Of a DNA stretch of 64,000 nt, positions 55,111-64,000 are shown piece after piece. Origin of the DNA: Artemisia argyi. Lineage: Eukaryota > Streptophyta > Magnoliopsida > Asterales > Asteraceae. The position numbers were made by a program, and so were the translations under genes. Positions within the stretch are counted from its first letter, which is position 1. Every line of letters starts with the position of its first letter. The stretch spans positions 270,326,913-270,390,912 of the forward strand of contig CM060709.1 of the NCBI GenBank assembly GCA_030686995.1. Reading direction: 5' to 3'. The notes beneath the pieces were generated by a model. It saw nothing but the letters and a program-made list of their open reading frames with translations. It had not been told where the DNA came from and searched no databases.

Positions 55111-58100
55111 TGTAACACCCCCAAAAGTCGTTAATAACAACGGAAGACTTAAAATGTCAGCGGAAGACTTTTTGGGTGTTACTTCGAGGATCTTTGTCAC
55201 AATCATAGAAAACGACACAAAAGTGACGCTTTAAAGTTTAATTCATTCAAAATACCAAATATTCGAGACATCAAGATGTTTCATAATTTAAACAACAAGT
55301 TTATTTAAATATGTCAAAATGTTTATTTAAGCCCATGCCGGGTTACAAGCCCACTCCGTGCCTTCAAGTTCCTTCTTGTATAGTTACCTGAAATAAACAC
55401 ATGCTAAAAAGTGTCAACACAAAGGTTGGTGAGTTCATAGAGTTTATAGTTTAAATTGTTAATTAGAAAATGAGTGATTTCCTTATCAATTCAAAAATAG
55501 TTCGTTGGTTTGCCCTTCACAGGGCCAACACCAAAATAGTAGTTTGTTTATAAATTCATTCAACACGAGGTTTGAATCACAAGTTAGGAATGTATGGTGA
55601 TCATATGCAATCAATAAGTTTAAATCAACGTTCCTGTTATTGCCTTAAGCTCATGATACTCAACGATTAACAGCCAATCATAATTTCAAGTTATGACGGT
55701 AAGTAGTAGGCCCTCAAGATAGGTATTTGCCAATAACCTATAATAAGAACAATAAAGTGCGCCTGGTGTTTTCTCTAACAACCAAACGAGGATTGTCAAT
55801 CACTAATAGTACTATCCACATTTATTTACGTTCACCCTTCAAGTGATTAAGGTTCATGATCGAGGGACTTTTGGCAATAGTAACTTAAGCAAATAACATT
55901 GGCCTGACGGTATTTCAATACCCGGTATAAAAGACTTGTGATCGAGTTTTAAGCATGTATCTCCTCCACGGGAAAAATAGTTAAAGAGTGGGCTATGAAA
56001 TCACAGTAATATGTAAATAGTTAACGAGTACTTGTAAAAGTATAAAACAATAGTTAAGCATGTATCTCCCCCAAAAACGTTTATAAATCATTGTAAAGCA
56101 AGTAAGAGTAGGGGCTATGACTCACAGTAATATGTGAAAGTTTAAAATACTTGTGAAAGTAAAAGCAGTAGTTGAGCATGTATCTCCCCCAAAATATTTA
56201 TAAAATAATTATAAAAATGGGGCTAAGAACTCACCTTAGTAGTACAGTGGTAGTGGTAGTAACATAATCTCAACGATGCAAGGCAACGGCTTCACACACA
56301 ACCTAAAAGATATGGTATGTTTTAGTTGATAGTCTAAATCTCGTTTTATCGCGAATATTAGTCATTCAGTTTGTTATTAAAACTCGTGTTCGTTTAAATG
56401 TTTGAAGTTTAAGAACAAAGTTATATATACATATACTTGTGAGTGTAATGATCGATGCTCGATGTGCGATGGAAAAATCATCATGAATAAGTCAAAGCGT
56501 GTAGATGATATGTTACGATAAAAGTTCAAAAGAATAACGAACAACGTAACGTCGTTATCGTTAAGTATGTATATAACGTATACTCTGTTTTTGTACAAGT
56601 TTTATATTAAATATATATTTATATATTTATATAAAACACAATTTTAACTTATAAAGGAAATGTCACAGAAAAGACCTTCAAGTTTTCAAAAGTTATATTT
56701 TTAACCTTAACGGTCTAATTTAACACCGTTAGTCCAAAGTTAACAATTGTTTCATTTTAAGTCCAAATAATATCATTATTTATATTTTATAATTCCAAGT
56801 TTCTATATTAACAGTTTATATCTCAAAAATTCAGATTTGACAGTTTTAATCCAAAGTTTATAGTTTTGACGGTTTTAGTCCTCCGTTAGCAAATTTTTGC
56901 AAAGTTAGTCCAAAAGTTATTAAATTCAAAACTTAATATTTTTACTTCTTAAATAAGCTCAAAACGTTCCTATTAGCTTATTAGAACAGCTTAATGGCTT
57001 AAAATCTCTTATTTTCACAAAATGGGCTTTAACGAGCCACATTCAAAGCCCATTAACAAAATATGATCCGTTGGGCTTATGAAGGTTTGGGCCTTTGACT
57101 TGGGCTCATTTTTATGTTACAAAAATGTTACAAATAAGTCCCGAAAATCAGCTTATCAAATAAGCTCAAAATAAGCTTAACGGGCTAATAAGCCCAAACA
57201 TTATTTTATAAAGGTTTTGGAAAACTGGTTTTTGCTCGATCAGTTTGGCTTTGGAAATTAGTTTATAGGTGCTCATAAAGTTGAACCAAAAACGTCACTC
57301 GATTGGTAGCCATGTCGACAATGAGGTCGAGTTTTAAAATGAGTATGTTATGTGTCGAAATTAGGAATAGCAAGGCCAAAGTAAACTGCTTAACTCATTT
57401 TAGAAAACAGTTTAAGACTTAGAAAAATATTCTAAGTCTTTTTATAATATACCAAACGTGTCCAGTGGCAAAAACAATGTGTCGAGTAAATAAGGTAAAC
57501 GTTATTTTTAGCTCAAAAACTTTATATCACTCGATTCTCAGTACATCCAACATATTATATGTCGATTAAAATATATATGTCATGTTTACGTATTTCGAGA
57601 TTATTAGACAAAGCAATCGCTCCAAAACAGTTTCATAGCCAAAATATTCCATGTGTTTTGAATTAATTTGATTAGGTCAAGTTGACTTTTAGACGTGTCG
57701 AATTATTAAGTAAACGTTAATATTATGTTCAAAACTTTGTGTAACCTGTTTGTTAGCTTAGTAAATATTTAAGAAGTCGAATAAAAAGTATATATTACGT
57801 ATTCATATTACGAGATATTAGATCAAATGTAAAGTGCCAAAACAGAAATATAATGAAATGAAAAATTATAGTAAAGTGTCGAATAGACTTACTTCACCTC
57901 AAATGGGTGGGGTGAAATGGTTCGTATGGTTCGAGTAGGTACGTAGGATCAATGGTACGATGGTCCGCTCCTAGTAAGGTTCACAACGAGCAAACATGGT
58001 TCCTCCTTGGATCACTTGTGCACTTCGTACTAGCTCCAAACCTTCTGTCCCGTTCAACTAGTGCTATTCGACTTGAACTTGTATATTTGGTAAGTTTATG

Positions 58101-59052
58101 TGTGTGTGATCATCTCAGGTTGCATGGGAAGGTTTTATAGAGAGTTTAGAAGATGTGAACACAAGAATAATGCCAAGGAAGTGTTGTGTTGTTTCGTTTA
58201 TGTGTGGTGGCACCACAATTCCCTCCAATCGAATCATGGCAGTAAAAGGAATGTGTCATACAATCCTTGTTCATTCCTGACATTCCACTGTAGCTTGTGA
58301 GTTAATCTAGTAGTCATTGGGTAAGTTGGGTGGTGTCTAGGAAAGCTTGAACACGTTTTTGGAAGTTATATACCTACGGTTTGGTTGGTTTTTGAGTTTT
58401 ACTTTGGGCAGATTAGAACGACTAACTGAGTGAGTTATGGAACAATTTTGGTCATTCTTGAATCCTTGCTAGGTGAATAATAGAGTGGTGCAAAGATATA
58501 ACTAGCTTGTGTGTCGAAAACAAAAGAAACAAGGGTGTGTTTGGAGGTGTGTCGTGGTTGAGTAAAACAACCAAAGAGGGTGCGTTTTGGGCTTTGAGCC
58601 CTTTGGGCTTGTGTTTACGTTTGGCCCAGCAGAAAAGGAAAAACAAATATATAAAAAGGGTCCGTTTGGTTTGTTAGTTGGGTTTAAGGCCCAATGAGTC
58701 AATGGGACCCACCTGGTGTGTTTTGAGAGTCGGGTTACGATCAAATAATATTAATGAGTGATCTCGGGAATTTTCGTAGGCTCCGGGAATATATAAATAT
58801 TGTACCTTAAATATACGAAACGTATATTATAAGAATATAAACGTTTAAAAAAAATATATATATTCGCGATAATTAGACTATCTAGGTTTGTGTGCATGCA
58901 ACGTTCCTAGGTAAATGGTCAATCATAAATGTCGTAGTGGTTCACATAATATGTCATGCATATAAAAAAAACAATTTTGTTCTTGTAAAAAAAATGGTTA
59001 ATCTATGTTATGGTAACGTGTTAATCGTAGGAAAATTTTACGGGGTGTTATA
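55111..59052. mobile_element. 3942-bp solo LTR-like insertion
   Basis: Begins TGTAACACCCC and ends GGGGTGTTATA (the expected GGGGTGTTACA with one C-to-T), flanked by CAGGG at 55106-55110 and 59053-59057. Both copia halves rejoin in frame across it. No coding domain, primer site or internal repeat pair, so a solo LTR of a Ty3-type element is the simplest reading. Related fragment at 21936-23613. It includes low-complexity AT stretches (56560-56640, 58800-58870). Confidence 0.8.
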
Positions 59053-59323
59053 CAGGGTACTTCTTATCACAAATCTGAGAGACTAACAAAAGATTAAATT
59101 TTAGCTCCTTCACATATCTAACATCTTCAAAATCAATGTTTCCTGCCTTGATTGTTCCTTTGCCAGTAATTCTTCCTCCATCAGGATCATTCCCAAATGC
59201 AACTTTTCCTCCATAATAAGCTTTAAAATCTGACAAGAGCTCCTTTTCTCCTGTCATACTGCCAGAGCAACCACTATCTACAATAAGATGATCTTTAAGC
59301 TCCTCCTCTGGGTTGCCCTGCAT
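59053..59323 (-). pseudogene. Inner copia protease
   Basis: GNPEEELKDHLIVDSGCSGS with the aspartic protease DSG, then TGEKELLSDF and LKFNLLLVSQICDKKYP, cut by the LTR-like insertion. It is out of frame with the gag stop at 59337 because a few bases were gained in between (AACTAACC, ATGTAAATG). Confidence 0.85.
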
Positions 59324-59336
59324 TTACATGAAAAGG

Positions 59337-62156
59337 TTAGTTATTTTTAGGAACCCAAGCCATTACTGACTTGTGTTCCCCTTGTGGAGTGACATACTCA
59401 AAGTTTTTGAGTATGTAATCACCACTGTCTTTGAAAGCATGATCAAGAATTAAGGTTTTTGTTTCCAAAACAGTTTGTTTTTCATGATCAATTTTCCCTT
59501 TTTCACCCTTAACCTCTGAAAGTACTGGTTTTACCCCAGCAGTACTTTCTTTCTTAACCCATTTTGTTGTGACTTTAGGAGTTGGGTTCTGTGTCCTAGC
59601 ATCTTTTCTTGTGTTGTAAGTCTTTCTAGGGTTGTAATGACTGTAACTCCTAGGTCTTACACTTGAATGTTTGCTAGAAACATTAGGGAACTTTCTATCA
59701 GTACTTTGTGAAAGTACTGATGGTTTGTAGTATGGCCTTTTCTGATGAGGGTTCCTATAGTTTTTTGAGAAGTTACTATGGTTAACCCTATTTGTGTAAT
59801 TCCAAACTGGTTTGTTATCTCTTGGCTTATTCTCCCTATAACTTGGTTGTGCAGTTCTGGTCTTTGGATATTTGCTTAAATAGTCTGAATGATAATCACA
59901 ATCTTTAATCAAATGATGAGGACTGTAACACACATAGCAGACCTTTGGACCAATATCCCCAAATCCCCTCCCATAAGAGTTTCTAAAATTAGCAGTATTT
60001 TGAAAGAATTTTCTTTGAGGTACTGCTGAGTGATCAGCAGTACTTCGAAAAGAGTTTGAAGGTACTGCTTGTTTTGAAAACTTGGTCTCTTCTACCTTAG
60101 GAGCTTCAACAGATCTTTCTAAAGTTTCAGATTTAAGCTTTTTCCTAAACTCCAGATTATCTACACCATAACAATCAACATCTTTTCTAGGTGGTTGAAA
60201 GCAACCTGGGGGATGTGGAACTGCATTGTAACCTTTTTCTTTCTGAAATACAGGAGGTGTGGGACTAGGGGATTCCTTATCACTAGAAGTGTTTTCATCT
60301 AGACTTATGAACTCTTCATCACTAGTGGAGGTATCAACAGTAAGATTAAGTTCCTTGCTCTTAAATGGAATACCTTCATTACTATCATAGCCTAGGCCTG
60401 TCTTAATATTAGATGTTCTTTGCTTTTCAACAAATCGAACATGTGACACACCTGCCTCATTCCATACAGCAAGTTTTTCTAACAACTTATCTCTTTCAGC
60501 AGTAACCTTTTCTAGTTCAGACACCTTGCAACCTAGTTTCCATTCATTTAACTTAACTAGGTAATCCTGTTGTTTATAATTCTCAAGCCATGCTACTTCA
60601 TTGTTTTCATGTGTAAGAATTTTGGCTTCCATTGACTCTAAAGTGAGTTGATAACCTGTTATCTCAGCCCTAGCTTTTTGAAATTTATCTCTTTCAGCTA
60701 CATACTCAGTTAGTAACTTTTGATACATATCATTACACTTAGGGCATACCTCAGAGTTAGTGGATGAACTTGGTGAAGCAGCTACCATTGCAAGCTGAAC
60801 AGGTGCTTCTTCAAACTCCATGCTCCAGTCAAAACTTCCTAACTCATCTCTTGACTCCAAAGCAGCATATCCAGGCTCTTCATCAAATGCTGTGCTCCAA
60901 TCTTCCAATGCAACCATTGAATAGGTTACAAGTTCTTCATCAAACTCATTGGACCAATCAATCTCTGACAGATTCTCTTGAGCAACCAAAGCTTTTGGTT
61001 TTGGTTCAGTTATTGGAATCTCTTTTCTTTCAGGTTTGGGTGGTTCAATCATCTTGTTTGCTTAATACTTTGCAAACTTACATTCTCTTGCAAAGTGACC
61101 AGTCCTTTGACAGTTGAAACACTCAATCTTGGACTTGTCAAATGTTATTCCTTGTTTAGCTCTAAAGTTGATGCCTTTTCCTGTCTTGTTCACATACTTC
61201 TTGATCCTTGCAGTGAGCATAGCAACTTGCCATATGATATCGATTTCTTCCAAGGCATCATCATCAATTTGCAGTACATCTTCTTGATAAGTGACTGGCA
61301 TAGATGTTTGTTGAGCAAAGAATGAACATAGAACATCATCTGAGGTGGGGGTAACTGATAGTGATGAGTTTGTGGTGACCATTGTTGTGCATGGAACCTG
61401 TGTTTCGGTCACAGTACTTTGAGCAGGGTAAGCAGTATCTTTGTTGGAAGTACTGCTTCTTTTTTCAGAAGAGACAAAAGCAATATTCTGTTGTGTGCTT
61501 GAACCTGTAGTACCATTCATCTCATGCTCATACACCTTCAGATTGTTGTAAAGATCATCAAAGTCCATAGTATCCAGCCTTGATTGTCCTCTAATCATAG
61601 TAGCAACTACATGCCATGCTGATGGCAAACTCCTTAGAAACTTTAAATTAGCATCTTCAACTGATGCCTCAGCATCATATAGTTCTAGCATACTCAAAAG
61701 ATGTTGAAATCTTTCATAAGCAGAATCAAGACCTTCTCTTTCACCAACAGTGAAAGTTTCAAATTGTTGCTTCAGCAAATTCCTATGCATCTTCTTGGAA
61801 GCATCAATACCTCCAAACTTCTTCTTTATTGCAGCCCATAGTTGTTTGCCATCTTTGGCATCATGAAACTTTAATAGGTGACCATCAGGAATAGCAGAAA
61901 GCAGTATGTTGAGAGCTTTGTCTTGATTTCTTTTGGTAGCAGCAGGTACAGTAGGTTTTGGTGGTGTTGGTTGTCCAGGTACCTCAACTGGTTCATCAAT
62001 TTGCATGTTACCATTGACAATCACATCCCACAAAGCATGGTCAGTGATTGCAATGTACTATCTCATCTTCATGGCCTATAGGTTGTATTCTCCCTTCTTA
62101 ACAATAGGGATTCTAACAGCAGTGATTGAGGGAGAAGGTGCAGCATCTATCGACAT
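59337..62156 (-). pseudogene. Inner copia gag (long form) with premature stops
   Basis: ATG at 62156 (MSIDAAPSPSITAVRIPIVK). TAG at about 62076-62078 and 62058-62060 stand where Trp and Gln are expected (NL-W-AMKMR-Q-YIAITDHALWD). Gag core: KQLWAAIKKKFGGIDASKKM, FLRSLPSAWHVV. Knuckle IECFNCQRTGHFARECK (C-X2-C-X4-H-X4-C, about 61080-61130). TAA at 61062 replaces CAA. It continues through a coiled-coil region (about 60500-60720) and a second knuckle-like CYVCYSPHHLIKDC to NN-stop. Otherwise open over 2.8 kb, so decay is recent. Confidence 0.88.
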
Positions 62157-62229
62157 CTTGAAGGGTTTGTAGTGAGATAGGTTTAAAGGTTTTAAAGGTT
62201 TGTCTTCTTAATCAGAGTTTCCAACACAA

Positions 62230-62241
62230 GCTCTGATACCA
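62230..62241 (-). promoter_or_regulatory. Inner copia primer binding site
   Basis: TGGTATCAGAGC on the - strand, matching the 3' end of initiator tRNA-Met, two bases inside the 5' LTR. Confidence 0.9.
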
Positions 62242-62243
62242 CT

Positions 62244-62725
62244 TGTGGAGTTTGTTAGACTCCATGGATCGTTTTGAGCATCTAGGGTTAACAATAACAA
62301 TGACAATATATGCAGCGGAATAAGATCAAACTAAGTTATTGACAAGGTTTTTCCCAATCACCTCCAATTATTATTTGATCAGAATAATAACATGTTACCT
62401 AACTGTAACAGGGATCTAAGACACCTCAGACCTTGAAGGATACGAACTAACTCTAACCCTAGACATTTATAACCTACGTCTAGGTTACACACACACACAC
62501 CCCTTTAATGACTACATAATGGAAGACTTATTATAAAACATATTCCCTGTATTCTGTTTATATAATACAGAATTAGGGTTACAAGAATACTACGAAGGAC
62601 TAAAATATAAATCTTCTTTTGCAAGCAAGTCCTTCTCCATCTTTTGTAGAATTCCTTCTTGTCATACTAAGTCCCAATTGTTTCATTCTTGGTCGTTTTG
62701 TCTCATCAAATTAATAAACCCAACA
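62244..62725 (-). repeat. Inner copia 5' LTR
   Basis: 482 bp, differing from the 3' LTR at only a handful of positions (for example CTGTAACAG/CTGCAACAG and ACAGAATT/ACAAAATT). Confidence 0.95.
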
Positions 62726-62730
62726 CATCC

Positions 62731-64000
62731 ATTAAATAATATAATAGGACATCTTAACCAAAGAACCCTTAGGTCACAAGCCCAAGATAAAAACAATTTC
62801 TTTTGTTTCCTCTCAGCAATAGAACCTAAGAATATTAGCGAGGCTTTAAAAGATGAAAGTTGGGTTATAGCTATGCAAGAAGAATTAAATCAATTTAAGG
62901 CAAATGATGTTTGGGAATTAGTCCCAAATCCAAAGAATATGACCATCATAGGAACCAAATGGGTATATAGGAATAAGTTAGATGAGAATGGAATAGTTAC
63001 TAGGAATAAAGCTAGGTTAGTTGCCCAAGGTTATAATCAACAAGAAGGAATTGATTATGACGAAACTTATGGCCCCGTAGCTAGACTAGAATCGATTAGG
63101 ATATTACTTGCCTATGCTTGCGCCCTAGATTTTAAGTTATTCCAAATGGACGTGAAAATTGCATTCCTTAACGGTTTTATCAATGTGGAGGTATATGTGG
63201 CACAACCTCCAGGATTCATTGACTTCGCAAAACCTGATTATGTTTATAAGTTAAAGAAAGCTTTGTATGGACTCAAACAAGCTCCCAAAGCTTGGTATGA
63301 TCGATTAAAAGCGTTTCTTATTAAACATGATTATTCCATGGGAATGGTAGATAACACTCTTTTCACTAAAAGGAAAGACCCAAATCTCATCATTGTCCAA
63401 ATATATGTTGATGACATTATATTTGGATCGACTTGTCAAGACATGTGTGATGAATTTGCCAAAATCATGCATGATGAGTTTGAGATGAGTATGATGGGTG
63501 AACTTAACTTCTTCCTAGGATTACAAATAAAACAATTAGAAGATGGAATATTTTTTAACCAATCTAAGTACATTAAGGAAATGCTTAAGAAATTTGGCCT
63601 AGAAGAATCAAAACCCATGAAAACTCCTATGTCAACGGAAGTAAAGCTCACAAAGGACGATGAAGGTGAGTCCGTAGATAACACCAAGTATAGAGGAATG
63701 ATAGGTAGTTTACTATACTTGACGGCAAGTAGACCCGATATCATGTTTAGTGTCTGCCTTTGTGCCCGTTTTCAAGAGGATCCCAAAACCTCTCACCTAG
63801 AAGCGGTTAAGCGTATCTTCCGATACGTTAAAGGCACTATACACTTAGGATTATGGTATCCTAAGGGATCCGGCATAGAAACCATCGTCTATGCGGATTC
63901 GGATCATGTGGGAGACTACGTAGATAGAAAGAGCACTAGCGGTATTTGCACGTTTATGGGATGTTGTCTAACATCTTGGTTTTCGAAGAAGCAAACCGCT
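62731..64000 (+). pseudogene. Outer copia reverse transcriptase/RNase H (runs off window)
   Basis: Open to the window end. EALKDESWVIAMQEELNQFK, VWELVPNP, GTKWVYRNKLDENG, ARLVAQGYNQQEGIDYDETY, LFQMDVKIAFLNG (the usual DVK-AFL motif), YVDDIIFGST (active site), LNFFLGLQI, RPDIMFSVCL, and the RNase H start YADSDHVGDYVDRKSTSG. This domain looks intact, unlike gag and integrase of the same element. Confidence 0.93.

Larger units (their letters stand above)
52610..62725 (-). mobile_element. Ty1/copia retrotransposon (inner), lacking integrase and RT
   Basis: LTRs 52610-53091 and 62244-62725, both 482 bp and nearly identical. Target duplication CATCC at 52605-52609 and 62726-62730. The primer site (complement of GCTCTGATACCA, 62230-62241) is inside the right LTR, so the element reads leftwards. 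It codes only for gag, protease and the start of the pre-integrase part, so it is a deletion derivative. It is about 6.2 kb without the 3.9-kb insertion it carries. Confidence 0.93.
49564..64000 (+). mobile_element. Ty1/copia retrotransposon (outer), 5'-truncated and split
   Basis: Partial LTR (49564-50057), initiator-Met primer site, gag, protease, integrase (50126-52604), then reverse transcriptase/RNase H (62731-64000 and beyond). A second copia element fills 52610-62725. Several stop codons and frameshifts make it non-functional. The 3' LTR is outside the window. Confidence 0.92.

Noticed and set aside
55111..59052. TIR DNA transposon
   Set aside because: The inverted ends are only about 11 bp and begin TG; the 5-bp duplication and relation to 21936-23613 fit an LTR better. 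Not fully excluded.
1..64000. tRNA, rRNA or organelle-derived DNA
   Set aside because: I saw no cloverleaf A/B boxes, rRNA words or organelle genes when reading; short tRNA genes could still be missed by eye.

Overview
This is a plant nuclear window: AT-rich, intron-bearing genes with GT-AG junctions, and most of the length made of transposons in several layers. The retroelement proteins (a Tat-like gag ORF, DUF4283-type zinc-knuckle proteins, two Ty1/copia families) look like those common in the daisy family (Asteraceae). That family assignment is from remembered similarity, not a search.

Genic end (1-15.4 kb). The 3' two thirds of a mitochondrial-type Lon protease gene runs on the + strand (13 exons, 167-6110, frame intact). 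Facing it on the - strand is a MATH-like/BTB gene (copy A, 7529-9745) whose last exon is frameshifted. A block holding the end of the Lon last exon plus the BTB gene is duplicated in tandem. The second unit has a Lon-tail fragment (10912-11175) and an intact BTB gene (copy B, 13025-15429; four exons totalling 1044 nt, 347 aa). Small elements sit between them: a hAT-type MITE with a perfect 8-bp target duplication, and a MITE with a 286-bp Helitron inside it.

Repeat-rich middle (15.5-33 kb). This part holds nested Stowaway-like MITEs and a Helitron-like cluster (18.2-21.3 kb) carrying two copies of a bZIP exon fragment. LTR fragments follow, with an inserted zinc-knuckle ORF. At 27.4-28.9 kb exon-like fragments of an amidase, a plastid-type sigma factor and aspartate carbamoyltransferase lie in a row on one strand. 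Long fold-back elements and TA microsatellites complete the section.

Complete non-autonomous LTR element (33131-44265). It has two LTRs of about 4.0 kb, a 5-bp target duplication (ATGAA), a Tat/Athila-style primer binding site, one 650-aa gag-like ORF with several zinc-knuckle-like motifs, and no pol.

Right end (44.3-64 kb). A 32-bp minisatellite and gene scraps (Gly/Tyr-rich protein, F-box, ATG18) precede a three-level retroelement nest. A + strand Ty1/copia element (from 49564, running off the window) is split in its pol gene by a - strand copia element (52610-62725, 482-bp LTRs, target duplication CATCC). That element is split in its protease region by a 3942-bp LTR-like insertion (55111-59052, target duplication CAGGG).

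Only the Lon gene and BTB copy B look like working host genes. The gag-like ORF of the 33-44 kb element is the only long intact transposon ORF.
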